DNA of 64,000 nucleotides. It comes from Arthrobacter sp. ISL-95 (GTDB lineage Bacteria > Actinomycetota > Actinomycetes > Actinomycetales > Micrococcaceae). Both the position numbers and the translations under genes were made by a program. Shown in pieces: positions 1 to 8,187 of this stretch. The stretch's first letter is position 1. The number at the start of each line of letters is the position of its first letter. The stretch lies in contig NZ_JAGGPR010000005.1 of the NCBI RefSeq assembly GCF_018613695.1, positions 555,571 to 619,570 on the forward strand. The letters are read 5' to 3'. The notes beneath the pieces are model-generated. The model searched no databases, had not been told where the DNA came from, and saw only the letters and a list, made by a program, of their open reading frames with translations.

Positions 1-110
1 GAGCTGCCGGGTACCTTGCTGCGAGCTTGTTCGGCGGAGCCGCAGCCACTATTGCAGGCATCTGGTTGGGTGCCTGGCAGCACCGGCGCGGTACAAGGCC
101 TGTGTCGTGA
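1..110 (+). CDS. crcB: Fluoride channel CrcB/FluC, C-terminal fragment
   Basis: The reading frame is open from the window edge to the TGA at 108-110 and gives 35 residues: a Gly/Ala-rich hydrophobic stretch followed by a basic tail (QHRRGTRPVS). This looks like the last membrane helix and cytoplasmic tail of a CrcB/FluC subunit, which exports fluoride as a small dual-topology membrane channel. The identification rests mainly on context: its stop overlaps the GTG of a complete crcB (GTGA), and Gram-positive bacteria often carry crcB as an adjacent pair forming a heterodimer. The N-terminal part lies outside the window. Confidence 0.6.
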   Translation, partial: AAGYLAASLFGGAAATIAGIWLGAWQHRRGTRPVS

Positions 111-478
111 CGGTCATTATCCTTGCGCTGGCCGGAGGAGTCGGCGCGGCGGTCAGGTTCATGGTGGACGGTTTGATCAGGCAGCGCCTCAAGACCGCTC
201 TGCCCTGGGGAACCATCCTCATCAATGTCACGGGTTCGTTCGCTCTGGGGTTCCTTGCCGGACTGGTGATGAGGGGCCATGCGCCCGAATCCCTCTTCCT
301 GGTCCTCGGGACAGGCTTCCTGGGCGGATATACAACGTTCAGTACGGCGAGCTTGGAGACCATACGACTGGTCCAAAGTGGCAGGACGGGGCTGGCGCTC
401 ATCAACGGATTGGGATCCATGGCGGCAAGCGTTCTTTCTGCCGCGGCCGGAATGGGGCTCAGCCTGCTGATGCCCTGA
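107..478 (+). CDS. crcB: Fluoride-specific channel CrcB/FluC
   Basis: A 123-residue, four-helix membrane protein of the CrcB/FluC family, which lets fluoride leave the cytoplasm. The family signatures are visible: a glycine-rich start (GGVGAAVRF, 10-18), the pore asparagine in PWGTILINVTGS (N40), and the phenylalanine-box region GGYTTFST (73-80). The length is normal for the family. The GTG start at 107 overlaps the upstream stop as GTGA, so the two subunits are probably translationally coupled and co-assemble. No fluoride riboswitch can be judged because the operon start is outside the window. Confidence 0.93.
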   Translation: MTVIILALAGGVGAAVRFMVDGLIRQRLKTALPWGTILINVTGSFALGFLAGLVMRGHAPESLFLVLGTGFLGGYTTFSTASLETIRLVQSGRTGLALINGLGSMAASVLSAAAGMGLSLLMP

Positions 479-536
479 CCTGCTGCTTCCCGGAGTAGTG
501 GCCAGGCTCACCAACAAAAGTGTTCTGGCCCGCCTG

Positions 537-542
537 TAGGAT
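537..542 (+). promoter_or_regulatory. -10 element TAGGAT of the ferritin gene
   Basis: TAGGAT ends 6 bases before the ATG at 549. Transcription would start at or next to the A of the start codon. There is no Shine-Dalgarno sequence in between (CGAGCC). Confidence 0.5.
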
Positions 543-548
543 CGAGCC

Positions 549-1079
549 ATGGCTAAGAAGACTTTCAATGAGCTGTTGTCCGCCCAGGTTGCCAATGAAT
601 TTGCGGCCTCCCAGCAATACATCGCTGTAGCTGTGTACTTTGATGGCGAAGACTTGCCGCAGCTGGCCCGTCACTTCTATCGCCAGTCCCTCGAAGAGCG
701 CAACCACGCCATGATGATGGTCCAGTACATGCTGGACCGCAACGTACACGTGGAGATTCCGGGCATCGCCCCTGTTCGCAATAACTTCACCAACGCCAAG
801 GAACCCATCGCGCTCGCCTTGGAGCAGGAAAAGGAAGTCACCCGCAACATTGAGGAGATGTTCCGCGTTGCCCGTGCCGAAGGCGACGCCCTGGGTGAGC
901 AGTTCATGCTGTGGTTCCTGAAGGAGCAGGTTGAGGAAGTTGCCTCCATGACCACTCTGCTGAACATCACCGAACGTGCCGAGAACCTCTTCGACATCGA
1001 GAACTACGTAGCCCGCGAAACAGTAGGCGACGGCGGAAACGATGCCAGTGCCCCCACGGCTGCCGGCGGCGTCATCTAA
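549..1079 (+). CDS. ftn: Ferritin (non-haem iron storage protein)
   Basis: A 176-residue four-helix-bundle ferritin that oxidises Fe(II) and stores the mineral core in a 24-subunit shell in the cytosol. The ferroxidase ligands expected in the family are in place: E17 in NEFAAS, E50 and H53 in LEERNH, a glutamate in the third helix (LEQEKE, 91-96) and E126/Q127 in LKEQVEE. The C-terminal 15-20 residues are a short Gly/Ala-rich tail. It is monocistronic: the crcB pair ends upstream, and a strong shared hairpin separates it from the converging zapE. Its start is probably leaderless. No iron-box operator could be recognised with confidence. Confidence 0.92.
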   Translation: MAKKTFNELLSAQVANEFAASQQYIAVAVYFDGEDLPQLARHFYRQSLEERNHAMMMVQYMLDRNVHVEIPGIAPVRNNFTNAKEPIALALEQEKEVTRNIEEMFRVARAEGDALGEQFMLWFLKEQVEEVASMTTLLNITERAENLFDIENYVARETVGDGGNDASAPTAAGGVI

Positions 1080-1104
1080 CTGCTCGCCTCAGCGCACCCG
1101 GGTC

Positions 1105-1141
1105 AAGAGGCCGCTGGAAGCTTAGCTTCCAGCGGTCTCTT
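1105..1141. terminator. Bidirectional hairpin terminator, ferritin/zapE
   Basis: A 17-bp stem (1105-1121 with 1125-1141, one G-T pair) closes on the three-base loop TTA, which is the reverse complement of the TAA stop codon of zapE. It ends the converging ferritin and zapE transcripts. Confidence 0.75.
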
Positions 1142-2270
1142 CGCGTTCCGGTGTTTCGTCCGGATGGGAACGGCTCAGCAGGGACAAACGGCTGGCGATG
1201 CGTGCCAGATCCACGGGTAGAACGCTTCCGCTCGCTTCAACGTCCCAGTCGAGAGGCCCGGCGCCGATCAGGAACAAGGTGATGTCCTGGTCGTAGAGCA
1301 CATCAACTACGTTGCTGAACCGCTGCCAGGCCGGCGCGGATGCAGCATCACCTTCAGTTGGGGAAGGGACGTCGTCAATGACCCACGTCCTGAACGTTTC
1401 GGCCAAGGCCAGGAAGTCCGACGTCGAGGTCAAGCCACCGCACAGTTCCTCAAAACCCACCCACAGAAGGTCCGGGTCGGAGTTCTTGACCACGATCGGC
1501 TGGGTGGTCGGCTGCAAAACACGGCCTTGGGATGACGTTGGTCGGAAGAGGCCCAGACGTCCCAATTGTCCGCGTGTGCCGGGGGAGATGATGCGTCCTG
1601 ATCGGAATGCCACGGTACCGGTGGCAGGGTGGGTTCCTGCCGCTGGGTAGCGACGAAAATCCGAGGCGCCGTAAATCTCCACCACATCCATCATGTCCTT
1701 GATGGCCTCGATGGTGGGCAGGAAATGGTCATGCCAGAGGGGGTTGGGCAGTAAGTCGTCCGGCGCGTAATTGGAGGTGACCACCAAGGAAACGCGGCGT
1801 TGCGCTGCGGTCCGGAGCAGGCGGGAGATGAACATGCCATCGCCGATGTCGTGGACATGGAACTCGTCAAAGAACAACACGTCAACACCATCCAGCAAGG
1901 CACCCACCGACTGCTGGATGGCCGTGCCGTTGCCGGACTCCAAGCCCTGGGTGCCGCCATGAAGACTGCGGAAAAAATCGTGGAAGTGGACGCGGCGTTT
2001 CCGTGCCTCAAGCCTTGCGGAGAAACTGTCCATCAGCCACGTTTTTCCGCGGCCTACAGGTCCGTGAAGGTAGAGGCTTCGTGGCGGCTTTCGGTGAAGC
2101 GCCCGACGGCGGCCGGTTACCTGGGCGCCAAAGGTTGCCAACCGCTCAGCTGCTTCCCGCTGACTGGGTTCAAGCTCAAAACCGGACCGAACGGCGTCGT
2201 GCGTCATGCCCTCAAGCAAGCTCCTCACGGTATCCCGCTGTCCTCGGGGACGTCCCAAGGAAGGCGTCAC
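1122..2270 (-). CDS. zapE: AFG1/ZapE-like AAA+ ATPase
   Basis: A 382-residue P-loop ATPase of the AFG1/ZapE family. ZapE acts at the division ring in proteobacteria; mitochondrial AFG1 handles inner-membrane proteins. The actinobacterial role is not settled. Visible features are Walker A (GPVGRGKT, about 70-77) and Walker B with the family's FFDEFHVHD (about 133-141). The GTG at 2270 was chosen because it overlaps the corA stop as GTGA, with AAAGG nine bases upstream. The next candidate, ATG at 2207, would also keep the ATPase core. It is co-transcribed with corA, and its stop codon sits in the loop of the downstream terminator. Confidence 0.87.
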   Translation of the reverse strand: MTPSLGRPRGQRDTVRSLLEGMTHDAVRSGFELEPSQREAAERLATFGAQVTGRRRALHRKPPRSLYLHGPVGRGKTWLMDSFSARLEARKRRVHFHDFFRSLHGGTQGLESGNGTAIQQSVGALLDGVDVLFFDEFHVHDIGDGMFISRLLRTAAQRRVSLVVTSNYAPDDLLPNPLWHDHFLPTIEAIKDMMDVVEIYGASDFRRYPAAGTHPATGTVAFRSGRIISPGTRGQLGRLGLFRPTSSQGRVLQPTTQPIVVKNSDPDLLWVGFEELCGGLTSTSDFLALAETFRTWVIDDVPSPTEGDAASAPAWQRFSNVVDVLYDQDITLFLIGAGPLDWDVEASGSVLPVDLARIASRLSLLSRSHPDETPEREETAGS

Positions 2271-3262
2271 AGCCAGCCTTTGCGTTTGAAGATGACGTAC
2301 ATGAGCAAGGCAGCGCCGAACATGAGTCCCACCGCAAGGGGATAACCGAAGTCCCAATGCAGTTCAGGCATATGGTCAAAGTTCATCCCGTAGACGCCCG
2401 CCACGAAGGACGGTGCAAAGAGGATGGCAGCCCAGGACGAGATCTTCTTGACCTGCTCGTTTTGCGCGGCGCTGGCCTCGTTTTGGCGGTTGGCCGTCAG
2501 CGTGCCATCAAGGGTGAGCGCATTCTGGAGGAGGTCCCTGAAGGAGTTGGCCCGTGAGATCACCCGCTGGACGTGGTCCTCGACGTCGCGGAGGGAGCGC
2601 TGGAGCTCGATGTCCACGCCGTACTTTTCGAAACCGTTCTCCAGCAGCACCATCATTTCGGGCAGGGGGTGGATGGCCCTTTGAAACTGGATCACTTCAC
2701 GGGCGAGTTCATAGATCCGGCGTGATACTGCGCTGTCGCCGCTGAAGAGCTGGTCTTCAATCTCGTCAATATCGTTTTCCAGGCCTGCAACCACTGGAGC
2801 GTAGTCGTCCACCACTTGGTCCAGGAGGGCGTAGAGCACTGCCTCCGGACCATGGCGGAGGAGATCGGGGCGTTCCTCGAGTCGCTTGCGCACCCGAGCC
2901 ACGCCACCGGTTTCGGCATGCCGGATGGTCACCACAAAGTTCGGTCCGGTGAAGACGTGGAGCTCGCCGAACTCCACTGTTTCGGTGTCGTCCAGGTACC
3001 GGGCCGGCCGGAGGACCGTGAACAGGTTGTGGTCGTAGCGCTCCAGCTTGGGCCGCTGGTGCGCCGAGACGGCGTCCTCCACGGCAAGACCGTGGAGCCC
3101 GAATTCCTGGGCAACGGCGGCCATCTCGTCGTTGGTAGGACGATACAGTCCAATCCAAGCCATGCCGCCGTGTTCGGAGAGCATCTCAAACGTCTGCTCG
3201 AGGTTATGCGGGGTGGCAGTGCGGACGCCGTCTACATATACGGCGTTATCGATGATGGTCAC
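2267..3262 (-). CDS. corA: CorA-family magnesium/cobalt transporter
   Basis: A 331-residue CorA-type divalent cation channel: a large acidic cytoplasmic domain (about 1-265) and two C-terminal membrane helices. The signature loop YGMNF is at 291-295, just after the first helix, and the chain ends in the usual basic KRKGWL tail. CorA pentamers take up Mg2+ and are gated by cytoplasmic Mg2+. The GTG start at 3262 has a TAGCGT hexamer 7 bases upstream and no Shine-Dalgarno sequence. It is followed by zapE with overlapping codons, so a corA-zapE bicistron is likely. Confidence 0.93.
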   Translation of the reverse strand: MTIIDNAVYVDGVRTATPHNLEQTFEMLSEHGGMAWIGLYRPTNDEMAAVAQEFGLHGLAVEDAVSAHQRPKLERYDHNLFTVLRPARYLDDTETVEFGELHVFTGPNFVVTIRHAETGGVARVRKRLEERPDLLRHGPEAVLYALLDQVVDDYAPVVAGLENDIDEIEDQLFSGDSAVSRRIYELAREVIQFQRAIHPLPEMMVLLENGFEKYGVDIELQRSLRDVEDHVQRVISRANSFRDLLQNALTLDGTLTANRQNEASAAQNEQVKKISSWAAILFAPSFVAGVYGMNFDHMPELHWDFGYPLAVGLMFGAALLMYVIFKRKGWL

Positions 3263-3269
3263 TGATTGA

Positions 3270-3275
3270 ACGCTA
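3270..3275 (-). promoter_or_regulatory. -10 element TAGCGT of corA, fused to a stop codon
   Basis: Read on the minus strand, TAGCGT ends 7 bases before the corA GTG. Its first three bases are the TAG stop codon of the DUF1761 gene, so one trinucleotide may serve both functions. Confidence 0.5.
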
Positions 3276-3698
3276 CTGCATGGCTCCGATGATGGCGCCC
3301 GCGATGGTCATTGCCAGGAGGTCGTGGCCGGAGTCGATGACGGTTACTGTCAATGGTCGCCCGGCGAAACCGTTGTGGATGACATGGCCCCCGGCACGGA
3401 ATACCAGGGCAAGGATCAGTGCGAACAATCCACCGGCAACAAAGGTATTGAGGTCCAGGGCGCTGATGAGAACAGCGAGGAGAATACTGGTCACGGCCGC
3501 AGCCACCATCATGGGAACCCAGATTGCTGCTCCGCCTTCGATGTTCTTGAGGTCTTCTTCGGTTTTCCCGATCGCCTGCATCCACCTGCGGCCAAGAACG
3601 GCAGGCATGTACCAAACGAAACCGATCACCATGCTTGAAACGAAAGCCAGAAGTACGGCGAGCCAGTTGATCTGGGAGATGTGTGAGAGCCAATCCAT
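3273..3698 (-). CDS. DUF1761 family membrane protein
   Basis: A 141-residue protein with about four hydrophobic segments (roughly 10-30, 60-80, 84-104, 120-140). The N-terminal pattern NWLAVLLAFVSSMVIGFVWY, then M-P and a conserved tryptophan further on, is typical of DUF1761. Function is unknown in the family. It lies 10 bases upstream of corA in the same direction and has its own apparent leaderless promoter. A link to ion transport is only a guess from position. Confidence 0.75.
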   Translation of the reverse strand: MDWLSHISQINWLAVLLAFVSSMVIGFVWYMPAVLGRRWMQAIGKTEEDLKNIEGGAAIWVPMMVAAAVTSILLAVLISALDLNTFVAGGLFALILALVFRAGGHVIHNGFAGRPLTVTVIDSGHDLLAMTIAGAIIGAMQ

Positions 3699-3705
3699 GC
3701 CTAAA

Positions 3706-3711
3706 AGCCTA
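3706..3711 (-). promoter_or_regulatory. -10 element TAGGCT of the DUF1761 gene
   Basis: On the minus strand TAGGCT lies 7 bases before the ATG at 3698 (spacer TTTAGGC). AGGC in the spacer is too close to the start to act as a normal ribosome site. Confidence 0.5.
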
Positions 3712-3717
3712 GTGCGT

Positions 3718-4233
3718 TCAGGCCTCGGGCCCTGCGCTTCGGCCCTCCTGCCGGGACCGTGTTGGAGTTGCCGCCATCCTGCCGATGAGCGGCTCAGTGC
3801 GGTAGGGGATATGGGTGTGCAGTGCCAACACAGTTTCGGTCCTGATGACTCCCTTGGTGCGGAGCACGGAGCGCAACGCTGACTGCAGGTTGTGGGTGTC
3901 CGTAGCTACTACCCGGCACCACAGGTCACCGCGACCGGAAATTTCGTGGACCTCCAACACCTGGGGAATCAGGCGCAAGGCGCCAATAACGCCGTCGAGT
4001 TCCCGGTGGGTGACTTCAATCGTGACGAAGGCGACGACGTCGTATCCCACCTTTTCGAGGTCCACTTCCCGCCCGGCGGCATGGAGCACCCCGGACCGGA
4101 GAAGGCGCTTGACCCTGCTTTGAGCCGTGTTGCGCGCTATGCCCAGGGCGTCGCTCAATTCGGCGATCTGGATCCGGGGATCCTTGACGAGTTCCAAGAG
4201 GATCTTCAGGTCCATGGGGTCAAGGGTGTTCAA
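3718..4233 (-). CDS. AsnC/Lrp-family transcriptional regulator
   Basis: A Lrp-type regulator: an N-terminal helix-turn-helix (LDPMDLKILLELVKD... with AELSDALGIARNTAQSRVKRL) and a C-terminal RAM-like effector domain. The TTG at 4233 gives the standard family N-terminus and has GGAG seven bases upstream. The frame stays open to a GTG at 4317, adding 28 AT-rich residues unlike the family, so a longer form is possible. It is transcribed away from the MFS exporter at 4406, which it most likely controls. A basic, Arg/Ser-rich tail follows the effector domain. Confidence 0.85.
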   Translation of the reverse strand: MNTLDPMDLKILLELVKDPRIQIAELSDALGIARNTAQSRVKRLLRSGVLHAAGREVDLEKVGYDVVAFVTIEVTHRELDGVIGALRLIPQVLEVHEISGRGDLWCRVVATDTHNLQSALRSVLRTKGVIRTETVLALHTHIPYRTEPLIGRMAATPTRSRQEGRSAGPEA

Positions 4234-4260
4234 ATGCTCACTCCAACTCACTTGGCTCGC

Positions 4261-4275
4261 AGTACTTTGAGTATT
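4261..4275. promoter_or_regulatory. Imperfect inverted repeat, candidate AsnC/Lrp operator
   Basis: AGTACT-TTG-AGTATT forms a dyad in an AT-rich patch between the preferred AsnC start (4233) and the divergent MFS gene (4406). Size and symmetry suit an AsnC/Lrp dimer. This is an inference from position and symmetry only. Confidence 0.3.
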
Positions 4276-4405
4276 TTGCTCAATTCTTACATCCCCATAG
4301 CTCTTTGAGATCAGCACTATTGCATTCTGTTGCCATCAATAGTTAGCGGGTTGCGCTTCCCACAAGGAAACCTGCAGCCCGGCCACCGAGCCCGAAGGCA
4401 ATGAA

Positions 4406-5641
4406 ATGACTGTCTTGAGCGAACTCCGCATGCGTCCGGCTACCGCCGAGCGCTGGGGATGGGATGCCTCCACCACTGCCAGGCTGGTCCTGGCCGGGGT
4501 TGTGATCTTTACGCTGCTGGTAGGCGCCAACCTCGCCACGCCGTTGTATCCCTTGCTCCAAGCCAGGCTGGGCATGTCCTCACTGGGCGTCACTGTTGCC
4601 TTCTCCAGCTACGTCCTTGCCTTGGTGGCGGTTCTCATGGTGGCAGGGCATTGGTCGGACCATATTGGGCGGAGGGCAGCACTGGTACTGGCTGTGCTCG
4701 TCGGTTTGATAGGCGGAGTAATTTTCGCGAACGCAGACTCGCTTGTCACGTTGTCCCTGGGTAGGGCGCTGCAGGGCGTAGCTGTGGGACTTGCCACGGG
4801 AGCCAGCTCAGCGGCGCTGCGCGAACTGCTTCCCCAGCGGCCGGACTGGGCCTCCCGCTTTACGCTGCTATCCTCAGCCGGAGGTGTTGCCGCAGGTCCC
4901 GCAATCGGTGGCCTCTTGTCGCTTTTGCCGGACCCCACGCGCACCCCGTACTACGTCCATTCGGCGGTGTTGATAGCAACCCTTATTCCACTGTGGCTTC
5001 TCAAAGCCAGGCCTGCCATCGCCCCGGCGGCAGGGCCCAAGCCGCTCAAGGTCCTCGCCCCGCGGAAACCGTCCATCTCCCGTGATGCGCGCGGAGCATT
5101 CTGGATGGCTGCCGCCACCGGGTTCCTCAGTTTCGCGGTATTCGGTTTCTGCCTGTCCTTGGCACCGGGCTATTTCGCCAGCGTTGTCCACGCCGATTCC
5201 AGGCCCCTGATCGGCTTGCTTGCCGGCGTCACTTTGGGCGCCTCAGCCCTGAGCCAACTGCTGGGTGCCCGCGGCCGCTTCGTTGTACCTGTGTCACTCG
5301 GCGTGCTGGGCGTCTCGGTGGTTCTGGTGGGAGCCGCGGCAGCATGGTCCAGCCCATGGTTGCTGGTGGCTGCCAGCATTACGGCCGGGGCAGGCCAAGG
5401 GATCGCCTTCCGGCAGGTCTTCAACGAGGTAGCGGGAAAGGTGGAAGCCGCACGGCACGCCCAAGTGATCAGCACCGTGTATGTCATCACCTACCTGGGC
5501 AGTGCTGTTCCGGTGCTCGGGCTGGGACTGGCCGTCACGGCACTCGGCCTGCAGACAGCCGTCGTGATCTTCACTGCTTTGTGCGGCGTAGCGGCCCTGA
5601 CGCTTGCCGCAGTGTCCCTCCGGGGCGCCATATCCGCTTAG
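4406..5641 (+). CDS. MFS transporter, drug or metabolite exporter type
   Basis: A 411-residue major facilitator with about 12 hydrophobic helices. The family loop motif between helices 2 and 3 appears as GHWSDHIGRRAALVL (about 75-89), and an antiporter-like glycine-rich stretch (GAGQGIAF) lies near 325-335. The ATG at 4406 has GAAGG seven bases upstream; another ATG at 4401 is out of frame. It lies between two AsnC/Lrp genes that both face away from or into it, so amino-acid-like substrates are possible. The substrate cannot be read from the sequence. Confidence 0.85.
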   Translation: MTVLSELRMRPATAERWGWDASTTARLVLAGVVIFTLLVGANLATPLYPLLQARLGMSSLGVTVAFSSYVLALVAVLMVAGHWSDHIGRRAALVLAVLVGLIGGVIFANADSLVTLSLGRALQGVAVGLATGASSAALRELLPQRPDWASRFTLLSSAGGVAAGPAIGGLLSLLPDPTRTPYYVHSAVLIATLIPLWLLKARPAIAPAAGPKPLKVLAPRKPSISRDARGAFWMAAATGFLSFAVFGFCLSLAPGYFASVVHADSRPLIGLLAGVTLGASALSQLLGARGRFVVPVSLGVLGVSVVLVGAAAAWSSPWLLVAASITAGAGQGIAFRQVFNEVAGKVEAARHAQVISTVYVITYLGSAVPVLGLGLAVTALGLQTAVVIFTALCGVAALTLAAVSLRGAISA

Positions 5642-5663
5642 AGGTGCACCGGGTTCCTGAGGT

Positions 5664-6170
5664 TTATTCGGGCAACGGTCCCCGGTTGCCGGGAATGTGC
5701 TGGAAGACCATGGTGGTCTCCGTGTGACCGACGACGGGGTCGGTGGCGAGGTTGTCCAACAGCCAGTTGCGGAGGTCGTCCGTGTTGGCGACGGCAATGT
5801 GGAGAAGATAGTCCACAGAGCCGGTGGTGTGGAACGTGGAAATGACCGCCGGTAGCTTGGGAACCCGCGCCGTAAAGCGGTCAATCTGGTCACGGTCATG
5901 GGCACGAAGGCGTACAGCGATGAGGGCCTGAACAGAGCGGCCGATAGCCGGCAGGCTCAAGACTGCTTCAAAACCCTCAATGATTCCGCGTTCGGAAAGC
6001 GCTCTGGTGCGCATGAGGGCCGTGGAAGGGGCGATCCCCACAAGTTCAGCCAATTGCTTGTTGGATATGCGGGCGTCGTCCACCAACGCTGCGAGAATCC
6101 GTTCATCGATCGCGTCCAACGGCTCTGCACTGCCCGTGCTTGACCGAACATTCTTCGTGGGGTTGCTCAC
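5664..6170 (-). CDS. AsnC/Lrp-family transcriptional regulator
   Basis: A 168-residue Lrp/AsnC protein. The HTH begins at LDAIDERILAALVDDAR (about 18-34) with the recognition region KQLAELVGIAPSTALMRTRAL, and the ligand-binding RAM domain fills the second half (TTGSVDYLLHIAV). The GTG at 6170 has a perfect AGGAGG four bases upstream. It ends 22 bases from the converging MFS gene and differs clearly from the regulator on the other side, so the two are not a recent duplication. Confidence 0.9.
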   Translation of the reverse strand: MSNPTKNVRSSTGSAEPLDAIDERILAALVDDARISNKQLAELVGIAPSTALMRTRALSERGIIEGFEAVLSLPAIGRSVQALIAVRLRAHDRDQIDRFTARVPKLPAVISTFHTTGSVDYLLHIAVANTDDLRNWLLDNLATDPVVGHTETTMVFQHIPGNRGPLPE

Positions 6171-6224
6171 GGATCCTCCTGAAATTGCCTTTCATCCATC
6201 TTAGTCGGTCAATTCTTCAGGTGA

Positions 6225-6866
6225 CTATCGTCTCGAGGACGAGCCACGGCCTCGTCGCCGGTCCAATCGTTGGAGCGGTTCACTCAGGAGCATCAACAGC
6301 AGGGGCCAATTTCCTGCGCCGGGAATGAACACGGCCAGAACGAGGGCTGCCAGGAAGAGCCCGGAAACGATCCAACTCGCGCGAATGCCCATAACGGCGT
6401 CATCGTCAGCCATGTCGTGGAGGTCAGGGTGGGACCGGAGATAGATGCGGGCCAGGAGAAGCATCAGGCTGGTGGCGAACAGGGTTCCTATGTAGACGAG
6501 GGGCTGGGCCCAGTCGGACTTCATTTGGGTGGAGAGTGATGTGGCCACGGGCATCACCACAATGGTGAACATCCATGCCACCGTCAACCACAGCAACCCC
6601 GGGTCAACCTGCTTGACGCTGCGAAAAAGCTTGTGGTGGTGCACCCAAAACACTGCGATGAGGATGAAGCTGAGGACAAAGCCGAGCAAGGCGTACTGTT
6701 CCTCCGCCAACCACTCAGCCGTAGTACCGTCGTGGTCAGCAAGTTCTCCCACGCTTTCCATGAGCGGCAAGATCAACAACGTCAAAGCAATCGCCACCAC
6801 GGCATCCGTAAACGCCTGCAAACGCTCCGGCGACGACAGCTCCCGGCTTTTCGTGACCTGTGTCAT
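6225..6866 (-). CDS. TMEM175-type potassium channel (DUF1211)
   Basis: A 213-residue membrane protein with six predicted helices. The TMEM175 signature is seen in the first helix as R15...F19-T20-D21 (RLQAFTDAVVAIALTLL), the bacterial form of RxxxF[ST]D. Bacterial TMEM175 proteins are tetrameric K+-permeable channels without the classical selectivity filter. A loop with several aspartates (HDMADDDAVMG) separates later helices, and the C-terminus is strongly basic (LDRRRGRGSSSRR). It looks monocistronic with its own promoter. Confidence 0.85.
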   Translation of the reverse strand: MTQVTKSRELSSPERLQAFTDAVVAIALTLLILPLMESVGELADHDGTTAEWLAEEQYALLGFVLSFILIAVFWVHHHKLFRSVKQVDPGLLWLTVAWMFTIVVMPVATSLSTQMKSDWAQPLVYIGTLFATSLMLLLARIYLRSHPDLHDMADDDAVMGIRASWIVSGLFLAALVLAVFIPGAGNWPLLLMLLSEPLQRLDRRRGRGSSSRR

Positions 6867-6873
6867 GCCTCCG

Positions 6874-6879
6874 ATTGTA
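6874..6879 (-). promoter_or_regulatory. -10 element TACAAT of the TMEM175-type gene
   Basis: TACAAT lies 7 bases before the ATG at 6866 on the minus strand. The spacer CGGAGGC resembles a ribosome site but leaves only one base before the ATG, which favours leaderless translation. Confidence 0.5.
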
Positions 6880-6896
6880 GGGGCAGCCCGACGAAA

Positions 6897-8126
6897 TCAG
6901 CGGGGGTGGCGCGGTGAGCGGTGAACTATCAAGGTGACTGCCGCCGTCGTGCATGACAGCGCGATCACGCTCAACGCCAGAGCCGGCCAGCCAAATGCCT
7001 GAAAAGCGAGGCCGCCAGCCCAACCGATGATGCTGGAACCCAGGTAGTAAGACAGGTTGTACAGGGATGCTGCTTGCGCGCGGCCCGTTGTTGCTATGGC
7101 TCCGGTCCACCCTGAACCGACGCTATGGGCGGCGAAGAAGCCGCCGGTAAAGATCACCAGCCCGGCCAGGGTAGCTGCCAGGTTCTCCACCAGTGTCATG
7201 GCCAAACCTGCCGACATGATGGTGATGCCTGCCACCAGGACGTTCCGCCGACCAAACCGGGTGGTCAGTCCAGCGGCCCAGCGTGAACTGACCGTTCCGG
7301 ATAAGTACGCCAGGAAAATGAGGCTGACAACGGTGGCAGGAAGCCCAAAGGGTTCTGCGTGCAAACGGAAACCGAGGTAGTTATAGACGGCAACGAAGCC
7401 ACCCATGAGTAGGAACGCCTGCAGGTACAGCGACAACAGTTTGGGGTTGCTGGAGTGTCCGCCCAGGGTCCGTAGGGCTCCGCGAAATCCCATGGCAGGG
7501 GCAGGACTGAACCGACGCTGCTTGGGAACAAGCACCAGGAACAACACAGCTGAGACCGTGGCCAGCAGGGACACCGCCAGGGCTGCGGCACGCCATCCCC
7601 ACAATTCTCCAACGGGCCCGGCCACCAAGCGTCCGGCCAATCCGCCCAAGGTGGTTCCGGCAACGTAAGTGCCGGCTGCCAGGGCTGTGTGGACTTTAGT
7701 GACTTCCTCGTTGAGATATGCGATGGCGATTGCGGGGATGCCGCCCAAGGCCATGCCTTCCAAGGTCCGCAGTCCCAACAACACGGGCACGGTGGGTGCA
7801 AGAGGCACCAGTAATCCCAATAGGGTGGCGACGGCGATGCCAATGGCCATGGCGCGGACCCGGCCTATCCGGTCAGCCAGGAAAGACCATGGAAGGACGG
7901 TGGCAGCCAAGCCAACAGTGGCGAGGGAAATGCTCAACGCGGCTTCGGCTGCAGTGATCTGCAGGTCAGCTGCCATGAGTGGAAGCACGGCCTGAGTGGA
8001 GTACAACTGGGCGAAAGTCGCTACGCCGGCAAGGGCCAAAGCGGCCAGGACTCGGCTGTAGCCGTGGGACCCTTTGGCGTGCCCGTCCCAGGATTCGGTG
8101 CCGGCCAAGGAAGTTGCTTTGCTCAC
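6897..8126 (-). CDS. MFS transporter, YnfM-like
   Basis: A 409-residue, 12-helix major facilitator. The N-terminal pattern FAQLYSTQAVLPLMAADLQ and loop SFLADRIGRVRAMAIG (about 80-95) match the YnfM-type branch, whose members are putative drug or arabinose-type exporters; substrates are poorly defined. The GTG start at 8126 is preceded 6 bases earlier by TAATCT. It diverges from a LysR gene across about 92 bases holding a perfect palindrome, the usual layout for a LysR-controlled exporter. Confidence 0.85.
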   Translation of the reverse strand: MSKATSLAGTESWDGHAKGSHGYSRVLAALALAGVATFAQLYSTQAVLPLMAADLQITAAEAALSISLATVGLAATVLPWSFLADRIGRVRAMAIGIAVATLLGLLVPLAPTVPVLLGLRTLEGMALGGIPAIAIAYLNEEVTKVHTALAAGTYVAGTTLGGLAGRLVAGPVGELWGWRAAALAVSLLATVSAVLFLVLVPKQRRFSPAPAMGFRGALRTLGGHSSNPKLLSLYLQAFLLMGGFVAVYNYLGFRLHAEPFGLPATVVSLIFLAYLSGTVSSRWAAGLTTRFGRRNVLVAGITIMSAGLAMTLVENLAATLAGLVIFTGGFFAAHSVGSGWTGAIATTGRAQAASLYNLSYYLGSSIIGWAGGLAFQAFGWPALALSVIALSCTTAAVTLIVHRSPRHPR

Positions 8127-8132
8127 CGAGCC

Positions 8133-8138
8133 AGATTA
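8133..8138 (-). promoter_or_regulatory. -10 element TAATCT of the YnfM-like gene
   Basis: Six bases (GGCTCG) separate TAATCT from the GTG at 8126 on the minus strand. Confidence 0.5.
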
Positions 8139-8187
8139 GGACGGAGCAACTCCTCATTCCAATGCATAGGTCATTTAGGATTGATGC

